Shown: positions 25,645 through 34,495, counted from the first letter of the stretch. The stretch: DNA of 64,000 nucleotides from Deltaproteobacteria bacterium (GCA_016713665.1 JADJOR010000011.1:310001-374000), one strand, 5' to 3'. Notes: a model not told the origin generated them from the sequence alone. Numbers and translations are program-made.

Positions 25645-26118
25645 ATGGCGATCAAGGAAGGCGACAAGATCCCGAACGTGAAGGTCAAGGCGACCGACAT
25701 GAGCGACCTCACGACCGAGCAGCTCTTCGCGGGCAAGAAGGTCGTGCTCTTCGCGGTCCCCGGTGCTTTCACGCCGACGTGCTCCGCCAAGCATCTGCCG
25801 GGCTTCATCGAGAAGGCCGACGAGCTCCGCAAGAAGGGCGTCGACGACATCGTCTGCATGTCGGTCAACGACGCCTTCGTGATGAAGGCCTGGGGCGAGG
25901 ACCGCGGCGCGGGCGACAAGGTCCGCCTCGTCGCCGACGGCAACGGCGACCTGACGAAGGCCCTCGGCCTCGAGTTCGACGGCTCCGGCATCGGCTTCGG
26001 CCTGCGCTCGCAGCGCTTCGCCGCGATCGTCGAGAACGGCGTCGTCAAGAAGCTCGCGGTCGACGCGGGGGGCAAGTTCGAAGTGTCGAGCGCGGAGGCG
26101 ATCCTGAAGGCGCTCTGA
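25645..26118 (+). CDS. Peroxiredoxin (Prx5-like, AhpC/TSA fold)
   Basis: 157 residues. The peroxidatic motif VPGAFTPTCSAKHLPGF (Cys near residue 49) and the second conserved stretch VCMSVNDAFVMKAWG identify the Prx5/hybrid peroxiredoxin group, which reduces hydroperoxides using thioredoxin or glutaredoxin/GSH. The active Cys is encoded by a Cys codon here, in contrast with the recoded rhodanese. A ribosome site (CCAGGAGAA) precedes ATG 25645. It is monocistronic, divergent from the EmrA-like gene and convergent with the ABC-F gene across a large palindromic element. Confidence 0.92.
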   Translation: MAIKEGDKIPNVKVKATDMSDLTTEQLFAGKKVVLFAVPGAFTPTCSAKHLPGFIEKADELRKKGVDDIVCMSVNDAFVMKAWGEDRGAGDKVRLVADGNGDLTKALGLEFDGSGIGFGLRSQRFAAIVENGVVKKLAVDAGGKFEVSSAEAILKAL

Positions 26119-26134
26119 ACCGGATTGCTCCGGC

Positions 26135-26562
26135 GGCCGCAGTGGCCTCACAAGTCGCGACCGGCGCGGCGCGCGGGCGGCGAATGGCTCGCCCTTGGCA
26201 CGGCCGTCGTGGCTTCTCGACGTGGGTCGCTACTGCTGCCGACTGGACGAAGCGGCCTTCGGGCTGCGCTTTACTTCGCCGCCCGCGCGCCGCGCCGGTC
26301 GCTCGCCTGGGTGCAGGGCGATCGGCGGGGCGATGCGGTGAGTTCGAAAATGGCTCGTCACACGTGCGGAAGTGGTTTTCGGACGGCTTCTGCGCGAGCG
26401 ACCGGCGCGGTGCTCGGGGCGCGAAGTCAAGCGCAGCCTGAAGCTCGATCCATCCAGCCGGTTGCAGGATCGCCTTCGTCCGGGAAGCAACGCTCGCCGT
26501 GCCAAGGGCGAGCCATTCGCGCCCCGAGCGCCGCGTCGGTCGCGTCTTGTGAGACCGCGGCC
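26135..26562. repeat. 428-bp composite palindromic element with four 27-bp units
   Basis: This fills the gap between the convergent peroxiredoxin and ABC-F genes. Four units alternate in direction: R1 26158-26184 forward, R2 26275-26301 reverse, R3 about 26399-26424 forward, R4 26516-26542 reverse. R1 and R2 are identical over 27 nt; R3 and R4 form a second closely matching pair. Flanks also pair across the centre: 26180-26204 is an exact 25-nt complement of 26496-26520, 26291-26306 pairs exactly with 26394-26409, and CTCACAAG (26147) with CTTGTGAG (26546). The whole forms a long imperfect hairpin centred near 26350. No transposase frame is seen. It may be a non-autonomous palindromic mobile element or nested REP-type repeat, and may also stop both converging transcripts. 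Confidence 0.8.
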
Positions 26563-26576
26563 CGACGACCGCGGAA

Positions 26577-28202
26577 TCAGCTCGTGCGCATGCCCGGGGC
26601 TTCGTGTCCGCTCGCGACGACGTACTCGGAATAGCTTCCCGGATAGACGTGGGGTCCCGCCGGCCCGAGCTCGAGCACGCGATTGGTCAGCTTCGAGAGG
26701 AAGTGCCGATCGTGGGAGACGAGCAGCAGCGTCCCCTCGTAGCTCGCGAGCGAACGGATCAGCATGTCCTTCGTCGCGAGATCGAGATGGTTCGTCGGCT
26801 CGTCGAGGACGAGGAAGTTCGGCGGGTCGTAGAGCATGCGCGCCATCACGAGGCGGACCTTCTCGCCCCCCGAGAGCAGCCCGCAGCGCTTCTCGATGTC
26901 GTCGCCCGGAAATCCGAAGCAGGCCGCGAGCGAACGCAACACGCCGAGGCTCGCCTGGGGGAAGGCGTTCTCGAGGGTCTGATAGACGGTCTCGTCGGCG
27001 TTCAGGAGATCCATCGAGTGCTGCGCGAAGTAGCCGAGCTTCACGTTGGCCCCGACCGTGACCGCGCCCGCGTCCGGCGGATTCGCGCCGGCCACGATCT
27101 TGAGCAGCGTCGACTTGCCGGCGCCGTTCGCCCCCATCACGCACCAGCGCTCGCCGCGCCGGATCAATAGATCGAAGCCGTCGAAGACCTTCCGCTCACC
27201 GTACGCCTTCCGGATCCCGGCGAGCCGCAGCACGTCGTCCCCCGAGCGCGGCGGCGCCCGGAAATCGAACTCGAGGGTCTGGGCGCGCTTCGGCGGCTCG
27301 ACCTTCTCGATCTTGTCGATCTTCTTGATGCGCGACTGGACCTGGGAGGCGTGACTCGCCCGCGCCTTGAAGCGGGCGATGAAGGCCTCTTCCTTCGCGA
27401 GCATCGCCTGCTGGCGCGCGTACTGCGCCTCCTGCTCCCGCTCGGCGAGCCGGCGCTGGCTCTCGTAGAAGTCGTAGTTGCCCGAGTAGCTCGTGATTTC
27501 GCCGCCATCGATCGCGATGATCTTGGTGATGATGCGGTTCATGAACTCGCGGTCGTGGGTCGTGAGGATCAGCGCGCCGTCGAAGTCGCGGAGCCACTGC
27601 TCGAGCCAGAGGATCGACTCGAGGTCGAGATGGTTCGTGGGCTCGTCGAGGAGCAGCGCGTCGGGCCGCATCACGAGGATGCGCGCGAGCCCGACCCGGG
27701 TCTTCCAGCCGCCCGAGAGCAGACCGACGTCGCCGGCCACCTGCTCGGCGGAGAAGCCGAGGCCCGCGAGCACTTCGTGGGCCCGCGCCTCGAGGCCGTA
27801 GCCGCCGAGCGACTCGAAGAGCACCTGCGCCTCGCCGTAGCGCTCGATCAGCTTGTCCATCTGCTCGGCCTGCGCCGGATCCGCCAGCGCGAGCTCGAGC
27901 TCGTGGAGCCGATGGGCCGCGTCGGAGACGGCCCCGGCGCCAGCGATCGTCGCCTCGAGGACCGACTGGCCCTTCATCTCGCCGATCGTCTGGCTGAAAT
28001 AGCCGAGCGTCACCCCGCGATCGATCGAGATGCGGCCGTCGTCGGGCTCCTCCTCCTTCATGAGGAGACGGAAGATGGTCGACTTGCCCGCGCCGTTCGG
28101 GCCGACGAGGCCGACCTTCTCGCCGCGCTGGACCGCCGCCGACGCTTCGAGGAAGAGGATCTGGCCCCCATGACGTTTCGAGATCGAATCGAGCTGAAGC
28201 AT
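26577..28202 (-). CDS. ABC-F family ATPase (first of tandem pair)
   Basis: 541 residues with two ABC ATPase domains and no membrane segments, the ABC-F layout. Walker A sites are GPNGAGKSTIFRL (about residue 37) and GANGAGKSTLLKI (about 360). Signature sites are LLSGGWKTRVGLAR and LLSGGEKVRLVMAR, each followed by LLLDEPTNHLDL or LVLDEPTNHLDL. The linker contains the Arg/Lys-rich P-site-tRNA interaction motif (KARASHASQVQSRIKKIDK). ABC-F proteins act at the ribosomal E site to rescue stalled translation. The family closest in style is YkpA/YbiT. The ATG at 28202 is 11 bp downstream of the second ABC-F gene, so the two are co-transcribed. Confidence 0.92.
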   Translation of the reverse strand: MLQLDSISKRHGGQILFLEASAAVQRGEKVGLVGPNGAGKSTIFRLLMKEEEPDDGRISIDRGVTLGYFSQTIGEMKGQSVLEATIAGAGAVSDAAHRLHELELALADPAQAEQMDKLIERYGEAQVLFESLGGYGLEARAHEVLAGLGFSAEQVAGDVGLLSGGWKTRVGLARILVMRPDALLLDEPTNHLDLESILWLEQWLRDFDGALILTTHDREFMNRIITKIIAIDGGEITSYSGNYDFYESQRRLAEREQEAQYARQQAMLAKEEAFIARFKARASHASQVQSRIKKIDKIEKVEPPKRAQTLEFDFRAPPRSGDDVLRLAGIRKAYGERKVFDGFDLLIRRGERWCVMGANGAGKSTLLKIVAGANPPDAGAVTVGANVKLGYFAQHSMDLLNADETVYQTLENAFPQASLGVLRSLAACFGFPGDDIEKRCGLLSGGEKVRLVMARMLYDPPNFLVLDEPTNHLDLATKDMLIRSLASYEGTLLLVSHDRHFLSKLTNRVLELGPAGPHVYPGSYSEYVVASGHEAPGMRTS

Positions 28203-28213
28203 TACCCCGTGTC

Positions 28214-29929
28214 CTAGCGCGCGCCCGTTCGGGGCGCTCCCGGCTTGCCCGCCCCCGACCGCACGACCCCGTCGCGTGCCGCGCGCTTCGACTCCCGCGC
28301 CCGGCGCAGGACCTCCGCCGCGTCGAGGTGGTCCTCGCCCGCGCCGGCGAGATACTCGTCGTAGGTCCCCTGGAAGTCGCGGACCCCCTCCGGCGTGATC
28401 TCGACGATCCGCGTCGCGAGCTCGTTCACGAACCAGCGGTCGTGGGAGACGAAGACGAGGGTCCCGTCGAACTCGCGCACCGCCGCGACGAGCGCCTCGA
28501 TCGCCTCGAGGTCGAGATGATTGGTCGGCTCGTCGAGCACGAGCACGTTCGGCTTCGCCACCGCCTGCCGCGCGAAGAGCAGCCGCGCCGCCTCGCCGCC
28601 CGAGAGCGCACCGAGCCGCTTCTTGCCCTCCTCGCCCGAGAAGAGCACCGCCGCGAGCTGCCCCTTCACGAAGCCGATCGGCTCCCCCGGACAGAAGCCG
28701 CCGAGCCAGTCCTCGAGGGTCTGGCGCTCGGTGCCGGGCTCGGAGACGAGCTGCGACTTGTGGTCCTGGGCGACGTAGCCGGGATGGGTCTCGTAGCCCC
28801 ATTCGACGGTGCCCCGGTCGGGCTGCTTCGCGCCCATCATGATCTCGAGCAGGGTCGACTTTCCGATTCCGTTCGGGCCGATGACGGCGATGCGATCACC
28901 GCGCTGGATCACGAGGTCGATCCCGTCGAGCACGGTCTTCGCGCCGTAGGCCTTGGCGATCCCCTTGATCTCGACCACCTGCCGGCCGCTCTGCCGTCGC
29001 TGCTGGAAGCGGAAGCGCGGATAGCGGCGGGAGCTCTCGGGCAGGCGCTCGATCTCGATGCGATCGATCATCTTGAGCTTGCTCTGGGCCTGGCGCGCCT
29101 TGGTCGCCTTCGAGCGGAAGCGCTCGACGAAGGCCTTGTGCTCGGCGATCACGGCCTCGCGCTTTTCGATCTCGGATTCCTTGCGCTCGCGCTCCTCGCG
29201 CTTGGCGCGGACGAAGTCGGCGTAGTTGCCGGGGTAGGCCTTGATGCCGCCGTAGTCGACGTCGACGATGGTCGTCGCGACGGTGTCGAGGAAGCGGTGG
29301 TCGTGGGAGATCAGGAGCGCGACGCCCTTGTAGCCCTGGAGGAACTCCTCGAGCCAGCGGATCGAGAGGATGTCGAGGTGGTTCGTCGGCTCGTCGAGCA
29401 GCAGCACGTCGGGCGAGGAAGCGAGCACCTGCGCGAGCAGGACGCGCAGCTTGAAGCCGCCCGAGAGGGTCGAGAGCGGCTGGTCGTGGTGGCGCGTCGC
29501 GATGCCGAGGCCCTCGAGGATCTCCCCCGCCCGGGCCTCGAGGCCGTAGCCGTCGCCCTGGAGGATCAGGTCCTCGACCGCTGCATAACGTTCGGCATCG
29601 AAATGATCCGAGGCGCGGGCGAGGATCTTCTCCTTCTCCTCCATCGCCGCCCAGACGACCTCGTTGCCCATCATGACGACGTCGAGGATGCGCTCGTCCT
29701 CGTACTGGAAATGATCCTGCTCGAGGACACCGACGACGGCCCGCTTCGGGATCGAGACGTCGCCGTCCGAGGCCGAGTCCTGGCCCGCCAGGATGCGCAG
29801 GAAGGTCGACTTGCCGGACCCGTTCGCGCCGACGATGCCGTAGCGCTCGCCGCGGTTGAACTGCATCGAGGCGCCGGAGAAGAGCGTCCGCCCACCGAAG
29901 GATTTCGCGAGATTGGCGATCGAGATCAT
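28214..29929 (-). CDS. ABC-F family ATPase (second of tandem pair)
   Basis: 571 residues, two ABC domains with GANGSGKSTFLRIL (about residue 36) and GPNGIGKSTLLEIM (about 365). The signatures are TLSGGFKLRVLLAQ and ALSGGEAARLLFAR, with DEPTNHLDI and DEPTNHLDL. The linker is a long charged helix (REERERKESEIEKREAVIAE). It differs enough from its neighbour (about a third of positions by eye) to be a distinct ABC-F subfamily rather than a recent duplication. The C-terminus is basic (RAARDGVVRSGAGKPGAPR). It is transcribed first and is divergent from the OsmC gene. Confidence 0.9.
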   Translation of the reverse strand: MISIANLAKSFGGRTLFSGASMQFNRGERYGIVGANGSGKSTFLRILAGQDSASDGDVSIPKRAVVGVLEQDHFQYEDERILDVVMMGNEVVWAAMEEKEKILARASDHFDAERYAAVEDLILQGDGYGLEARAGEILEGLGIATRHHDQPLSTLSGGFKLRVLLAQVLASSPDVLLLDEPTNHLDILSIRWLEEFLQGYKGVALLISHDHRFLDTVATTIVDVDYGGIKAYPGNYADFVRAKREERERKESEIEKREAVIAEHKAFVERFRSKATKARQAQSKLKMIDRIEIERLPESSRRYPRFRFQQRRQSGRQVVEIKGIAKAYGAKTVLDGIDLVIQRGDRIAVIGPNGIGKSTLLEIMMGAKQPDRGTVEWGYETHPGYVAQDHKSQLVSEPGTERQTLEDWLGGFCPGEPIGFVKGQLAAVLFSGEEGKKRLGALSGGEAARLLFARQAVAKPNVLVLDEPTNHLDLEAIEALVAAVREFDGTLVFVSHDRWFVNELATRIVEITPEGVRDFQGTYDEYLAGAGEDHLDAAEVLRRARESKRAARDGVVRSGAGKPGAPRTGAR

Positions 29930-30016
29930 GGGAAGCGGGGTCCTGCCGGGGGCGATGCGGGCGCCTACCTTAGCGGAGAACGCGCCGAAACGACGGATTC
30001 AGGATCGGAGGACCCC

Positions 30017-30451
30017 GTGCAGAGCTTTCCGCATCAATACAGAGTCGCCGCCCGGGCCGGATCGGAGGGTGAGGTCGCCCTCGACAGCGCAGGCCTCCCG
30101 CCCCTCGCGAGCGCAGGACCGGCCGAGTTCGGCGGACCCGGCGACCGCTGGTCCCCCGAGACCCTGCTCGTCGGCGCCGTCGCCGATTGTTACGTCCTGT
30201 CGTTGCGGGCGGTGGCGGAGGCCTCCAAGGTCGCCTGGACTTCGATCGACTGCCGGGCGGAGGGCACGCTCGACCGCGTCGAACGAACGACCCGCTTCAC
30301 GCAGGTCGCCCTGCACGTCGAGCTGGTCGTGCCCCCCGAGACCGAGCTCGCGAAGGCCGAGCGGGTGCTCGAGAAGGCCAAGTCCGCCTGCCTGATCTCG
30401 AACTCCCTCGCCTGCCCCGTCACGCTCGAGAAGAGTGTGCGGCAGGCCTGA
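30017..30451 (+). CDS. OsmC family peroxide reductase-like protein
   Basis: 144 residues from GTG 30017, which has GGAGG just upstream at 30006-30011. The two conserved cysteines sit in ETLLVGAVADCYVLSLRAVA (about residue 58) and KSACLISNSLACPVTLE (about 124), the OsmC/Ohr dithiol pair that reduces organic hydroperoxides. Length is normal. The strand is divergent from the ABC-F pair with 87 bp between. A hairpin follows the gene. Whether it prefers peroxides like Ohr is not shown by sequence. Confidence 0.88.
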   Translation: MQSFPHQYRVAARAGSEGEVALDSAGLPPLASAGPAEFGGPGDRWSPETLLVGAVADCYVLSLRAVAEASKVAWTSIDCRAEGTLDRVERTTRFTQVALHVELVVPPETELAKAERVLEKAKSACLISNSLACPVTLEKSVRQA

Positions 30452-30500
30452 GGGCGCCAAGCGGGACGAGAACCGGTCGCGGATGCGGCCCGGTCCGAGA

Positions 30501-30526
30501 GCCCGAGCGGAGCCCCGGGCTCGGGC
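30501..30526. terminator. Hairpin between convergent osmC-like and zinc-ribbon genes
   Basis: GCCCGAG (30501-30507) pairs with CTCGGGC (30520-30526) over a 12-nt GC-rich loop that can pair further internally. It lies midway in the 91-bp gap between converging genes. Terminator role inferred. Confidence 0.5.
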
Positions 30527-30542
30527 AGATCGATCGCGGCCC

Positions 30543-31040
30543 TCAGTCCCGCCGCCAGCGGCCTCGCGCCGGCGAGGAGCGATCCGCGGTCGTGGCGGGC
30601 AGCTCGAGCTTTCCGTCGTAGGCCCGCTCGAGGGCATGGCCGAGCTGGATCACGAGCTTCGGGTCCGTCAGCCGGACGACGACCTCGTCCTCCTCGTCCC
30701 GGATCGACATGATCCGCTTGAGCGGGTGCTCCCGCTTCTCGCGCGCCTCGACGTTGCGCAGGCAGGCCTCGATCTCCGCGCGATGGGCGGCGAGGAAGGC
30801 GCCGGCCAGATGGAGCTCGCCGCCGGCGTCGTCCTTCGCGATCTGATCGCACGCGGGACAGACGTGGGCATAGGATCCGATCGGCGGGGTCTCCCACGTC
30901 CAGCGGCCATTGCGGTAGCTCGCCTGACAGGTCGGGCAGCCGGCGAGCTCCCGGAGCTTCCCGGCCGGCTCCTCGTGGATGCGACGCGTGGGGCGGGGGG
31001 TGGAAGCGGCAGCGTGATCGGACGTTCGGTGGCGACGCAT
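30543..31040 (-). CDS. BCAM0308-like zinc-ribbon protein
   Basis: 165 residues from ATG 31040 with GGAGG upstream. A treble-clef or zinc ribbon is seen as AGCPTCQASYRNGRWTWE and HVCPACDQIAKDD (Cys pairs near residues 35-38 and 61-64). Then come LAGAFLAAHRAEIEACLRNV and EREHPL-like KREHPLKRIMSIRDE, the pattern I associate with the BCAM0308 family. The C-terminal half resembles a small alpha/beta domain (LVIQLGHALERAYDGKLEL). Function is not established; the ribbon and stress-gene neighbours hint at a ribosome- or RNA-linked role (inference). Confidence 0.8.
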   Translation of the reverse strand: MRRHRTSDHAAASTPRPTRRIHEEPAGKLRELAGCPTCQASYRNGRWTWETPPIGSYAHVCPACDQIAKDDAGGELHLAGAFLAAHRAEIEACLRNVEAREKREHPLKRIMSIRDEEDEVVVRLTDPKLVIQLGHALERAYDGKLELPATTADRSSPARGRWRRD

Positions 31041-31439
31041 GAAAGCTCCTCCGCGGATCGAATGGCCGTCGGACGGGCTCGACAGTCGCGAGCTCGTCCC
31101 GACACGGGGACGGGGTCGAATCCGATCGGGAGCAAGCGCCGTGCCGTCTCGGGATGAGCCCGGCCTCCGCCTGCCCCGCGTCGCGACGGATACGCGCGCC
31201 GATCTGTGAACGAGCGGCGCACGGCGAGGCGACACGTCCCAGCGTAGCGCGGACGATCCGAGCGCTCGACGGCCCTGCCCACCGACGCAGCCCGGTGTGG
31301 TCGGCGGCGAGCAAGCCCAGGCAGGTCGCAATCAAGAGCTGAGCTCCGCCGCGATGCACCCGGCGCAGGAGCGCCGGGTGCACGGGCTGGGTCGGAGCAT
31401 GCGGGAGTCGGCGCGTCGCAGCGCCGGAGCCGCTGGCCG
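31041..31439. other. Intergenic region, one strong hairpin, no gene seen
   Basis: 399 bp between the DEAD-box gene and the zinc-ribbon gene, both leftward. It contains the 12-bp perfect hairpin annotated separately at 31355-31382 and the ribosome site for the zinc-ribbon gene near 31048-31053. No conserved frame, tRNA-like fold or obvious riboswitch was recognised. Confidence 0.5.
31355..31382 (-). terminator. Perfect 12-bp hairpin downstream of the DEAD-box gene
   Basis: TGCACCCGGCGC (31355-31366) and GCGCCGGGTGCA (31371-31382) are perfect complements with a 4-nt loop. It starts 58 nt after the helicase stop. The stem is very stable but no T-tract follows, so it may terminate through Rho or protect the 3' end. 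Confidence 0.6.
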
Positions 31440-32780
31440 CTAGGCCGTCGCGCTCGAGCGGCTCCGGGATCGGCCTCCCCGCGAACGGGGTCGGCCACCC
31501 GATCCGGCGCGACCGCCGGCTCCGGAGTCCGAGCGACCGCTCGGGCGAGAGCCCGACCGGGAGCGCGAGCGCGATCGGTCACCGCCCTCGGGCCGCGGGC
31601 CGCGATCGCGATCGATCGCGGGCTGGGTCGCGAGCCCTTCCGCCACGAGGCGGGGGATCTTCGAGCCGAGCACGCGCTCGGTGTCGCGGACCCAGAGCCG
31701 GTCCTCGCCGGTCACGAAGGTGACGGCGCGGCCGGTGGCCTCGGAGCGGCCAGTGCGGCCGATGCGATGGGTGTAGGTATCGGGCGTCGCCGGCGGATCG
31801 AAGTTGATCACGTAGTCGATGTCCGCGACGTCGATGCCGCGGGCCGCGATGTCGGTCGCGACCAGCACGTCGAAGCGACGCTCGCGGAAGCCCTGCATCG
31901 CGCGGTCGCGCTGGACCTGGGACATGTTGCCCTGGAGCGCCACGGCCTTGAGGCCCCGCGCTTCGAGCTGCTGCGCCATGCGCTTCGCGCGGTGCTTGGT
32001 CCGCGTGAAGACGATCGCCGTCTTGCAGTCCTCCTGGTCGAGCACGCGGTCGAGGAGCGCGCGCTTCTGGCCTTCGCCGACCTCGTAGAGGAAGTGCTCG
32101 ATCTGGGCCGCCGGCCGCGTGTTCGCGAGCTCGACGACGTGGGGCTGCTCGAGGATCTTGTTCGCGAGCGATCGGATCGAGCTCGGCATCGTCGCCGAGA
32201 AGAGCAGGTTCTGGCGATCCTTCGGCAGCTTCTCGAGGATGCGGGTCACGTCGGGCAGGAAGCCCATGTCGAACATGTGATCCGCTTCGTCGAGGACGAG
32301 CGTGTCGATGAAGGACGGGTCGAAGACCCGCTGCTTGATCAGGTCGAGGACGCGCCCGGGACAGCCGATCACGATCTCGGGCCGCCGGCGCAGCGCCTCC
32401 ATCTGGACCCGCGGCGAGACGCCGCCGAAGACCGTCGCGGTCTTGATGTCGGTGTAGCGGGCGAGGCGCCGGAACTCGGCGTCGATCTGGATCGCGAGCT
32501 CACGCGTCGGCGCGAGCACGAGGACGAGCGGCCCGCGGCCCGGCTCTTCGATCAGGCGCTGCAGGATCGGCAAGGCGAAGGCCGCCGTCTTGCCCGTGCC
32601 CGTCTGGGCGAGGCCCAGCACGTCGTCGCCCTCGAGGCAGGCGGGGATGGTCTCGGCCTGGATCGGCCGGGGCTCCGTGAAGCCGGCCTCGTTCAGGGCA
32701 CGGATGAGGGTGGAATCGAGCTCGAAACGGGAAAAGCCGCTCTCGGCGAGAGCGGTAGGTTGCGCAAGAGCGCTGGACAA
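31440..32780 (-). CDS. DEAD-box ATP-dependent RNA helicase (RhlE-like)
   Basis: 446 residues. All core motifs are present: Q motif (FTEPRPIQAETIP), Walker A (AQTGTGKTAAFALP), LVLAPTRELAIQ, GCPGRVLDL, DEADHMFDMGF, SATMP, then in domain 2 VFTRTKHRAKRMAQQL, TDIAARGIDV and HRIGRTGRS. After residue 375 the tail is rich in Arg, Gly and Ser (RSRSRSGSRPSGR), a basic RNA-binding extension typical of RhlE/CsdA-like helicases. It remodels RNA, for example during ribosome assembly or at low temperature. A hairpin lies in its 5' leader (CGGAG/CTCCG), which could affect translation. Confidence 0.92.
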   Translation of the reverse strand: MSSALAQPTALAESGFSRFELDSTLIRALNEAGFTEPRPIQAETIPACLEGDDVLGLAQTGTGKTAAFALPILQRLIEEPGRGPLVLVLAPTRELAIQIDAEFRRLARYTDIKTATVFGGVSPRVQMEALRRRPEIVIGCPGRVLDLIKQRVFDPSFIDTLVLDEADHMFDMGFLPDVTRILEKLPKDRQNLLFSATMPSSIRSLANKILEQPHVVELANTRPAAQIEHFLYEVGEGQKRALLDRVLDQEDCKTAIVFTRTKHRAKRMAQQLEARGLKAVALQGNMSQVQRDRAMQGFRERRFDVLVATDIAARGIDVADIDYVINFDPPATPDTYTHRIGRTGRSEATGRAVTFVTGEDRLWVRDTERVLGSKIPRLVAEGLATQPAIDRDRGPRPEGGDRSRSRSRSGSRPSGRSDSGAGGRAGSGGRPRSRGGRSRSRSSATA

Positions 32781-33108
32781 TTGGATTCTCCGCCGCGTCC
32801 GGAGACTCGCTCCGGGAAAATGCGGCCGTCGATTTCTGACCCAGACAACAAGAAGGGAAAGAAGGGATTTCGTGCGGCGCCGCCTCGACGAGGGGGAGGT
32901 TCGAGGCGCTGTTGCTTGCCGCTGCTGGCTCGCGGCCGGCTCGCTTTTCGCGGGCCCGCCGGCTCAGCCGATCATCGTCGCATCCACAGGACGCGACCGG
33001 ATCATCGATCCGATGGCGGCTGTGTAGCCCGTTTGATCGGTCGACGCCAATCGAACTGAAGCAGAGATTCGCGGAAGGCCGCGAAATCCCGGGCTTCCGC
33101 GCCGCCAC
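32781..33108. other. Intergenic region between DEAD-box and PEP-CTERM genes
   Basis: 328 bp, both neighbours leftward. It holds the leader of the helicase gene with a short CCGGAG/CTCCGG hairpin close to the start, a less GC-rich purine run (AACAAGAAGGGAAAGAAGGG, about 32847-32866), and the hairpin after the PEP-CTERM gene at 33070. No gene was seen. The run could be part of a promoter but no consensus pair is clear. Confidence 0.45.
33070..33101 (-). terminator. Hairpin after the PEP-CTERM gene
   Basis: CGCGGAAG (33070-33077) pairs with CTTCCGCG (33094-33101), 8 bp with a 16-nt partly self-pairing loop, beginning 7 nt after the stop codon at 33109. Likely terminator. Confidence 0.55.
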
Positions 33109-34425
33109 TCACCCCGCTCGGCGACGGCCTCTCGCGGCCCCGAGCAGCCCGCAGAGACCGACCCCGAGCCCCACCGAGAGCCCCGGCTCCGGCAGCCCGA
33201 TCGCGAGCATCTCGGGCTTCCAGAGACCGTCGACCGTCTGCAGCCCCGAGCAGGGCCACGCATTGAGTAGTGCCTGGATCGAAGGCTCGAGGGCCCCCGA
33301 CTCCGCGGTCCAGGTCCCGAGCGGTGGGTCGATCGGCTCCGCCAGGGTCCGCCGCGCGAGACACGCGCCCCCCGCATTCCAGTCCGCGACGGAGAACGCG
33401 CGCAGCTCGGGCGTCTCGCTCGCGACGCGCCGCATCTCGAGCCCGTCCGGATAGAAGGAGAGCGCGAGCACGTCGAGGCGACCGCCCTGCTCGAGGGCGT
33501 CGATCGCCGAGCGGTCGACGGGATAGCAGGCGGCGATCGAGGCGGGCGCGGCCGGCGGTGCCGGCGGGCCTCCGCAGGTCGTGAACGCCGCGGTCGGATG
33601 ACAGGCAGCGTGGTCGTAGGCGAGCAGCTCTGGCAGCGTCAGCGTCGCGAACAGGCGCGGTCCGCTCCCGAGCTCGGCCTCGACCTGGTCGTGGAGCCAG
33701 CGATAGAGCGAATAGAGCCCCGCGGCCCGCGTCGGGCAGGTTCGCCCGATCAGATTGACCTCGACCATGAGGGCCAGGTAGTCGGGACCGAGCTTGCGCG
33801 CGAGGTAGAGGACGAAGTTGCGGTAGCTGCGGGCGAGGTCGAAGGCGACGGGGCCCGTGCCCGGATCGACCGTGATCTGCGAGCCCGGCGTGAAGTCCGG
33901 GCAGCGCGTCGTGAAGCGCCGCTCGACGCCAGCGCCGAGATGGAGCGCCGAGAGGCGATCGCGCTCGCCGTCGAGGAGCGAGACCGCGAGATAGCCCGGC
34001 TCCATCGCCGCGAACTGCGCCGCGAAGGCGTCGAGCCAGGCGACCGTCGGCGCGTCGAGGCGAGCGTCGTAGTAGGCGACGCGGTCGCTGCCGGGCGGCG
34101 GATCGACGTCGAAGACGAGCCAGGGGACCGCGCGATCCCAATGGAGCGTCGCGAGATCGCTCGCCGCCCGGATCTGCGAGAGCCAGCCCGCCGGATCGGC
34201 CTCCTCCTCGAGCCGCAGGAAGCAGCTTCCGGTCGCGAGGCAGGCCGGGGTCTCGAGATTGTGCTCGATCTTGAACTGGAGGAGGCCGAAGGCGGGCGCG
34301 GCGAAGGCGGGCCCGGGCAGGAGGCTCGTCGCGAGGGCGGCGATGGCGGCGAAGACGAGCCCGCGGAGCCCGGCGGGCGGCGCGAGCACGACGGACGAGG
34401 CGAGCAAGCGAGGGTTCCGCGACAT
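33109..34425 (-). CDS. PEP-CTERM sorted secreted protein of unknown function
   Basis: 438 residues. A signal peptide (GLVFAAIAALATSLLPGPAFA) precedes a mature domain starting APAFGLLQFKIEHN. It ends with the three-part PEP-CTERM signal: LPEP near residue 411, a hydrophobic stretch (LSVGLGVGLCGLLGA) and a basic cluster (RGRRR). The mature part has about eight cysteines and patterns such as LHWDRAVPWLVFDVDPPPGS and DVLALSFYPDGLEMRR that recall TIM-barrel glycoside-hydrolase-like proteins, but catalytic residues are not assignable. Start 34425 is chosen for its GGAG site; 34443 is also possible. An exosortase must exist elsewhere. It is divergent from blaI. Confidence 0.75.
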   Translation of the reverse strand: MSRNPRLLASSVVLAPPAGLRGLVFAAIAALATSLLPGPAFAAPAFGLLQFKIEHNLETPACLATGSCFLRLEEEADPAGWLSQIRAASDLATLHWDRAVPWLVFDVDPPPGSDRVAYYDARLDAPTVAWLDAFAAQFAAMEPGYLAVSLLDGERDRLSALHLGAGVERRFTTRCPDFTPGSQITVDPGTGPVAFDLARSYRNFVLYLARKLGPDYLALMVEVNLIGRTCPTRAAGLYSLYRWLHDQVEAELGSGPRLFATLTLPELLAYDHAACHPTAAFTTCGGPPAPPAAPASIAACYPVDRSAIDALEQGGRLDVLALSFYPDGLEMRRVASETPELRAFSVADWNAGGACLARRTLAEPIDPPLGTWTAESGALEPSIQALLNAWPCSGLQTVDGLWKPEMLAIGLPEPGLSVGLGVGLCGLLGAARGRRRAG

Positions 34426-34495
34426 GGGGCGAGCTCCGTCCATGAGAAGTGGCTCCTCCAGCGCCTGCGTGTCAAATCGCGCTAGCGTGGCGGGC

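Noticed and set aside
28328..30451. 707-residue rightward frame ending in the OsmC gene
   Set aside because: Only the final 144 residues from GTG 30017 have a family match and a ribosome site; the rest is antisense to the ABC-F gene.
31100..31125. GGTCGAATCC as a tRNA T-loop
   Set aside because: It does not match the T-arm consensus and no acceptor or anticodon stems can be built around it.
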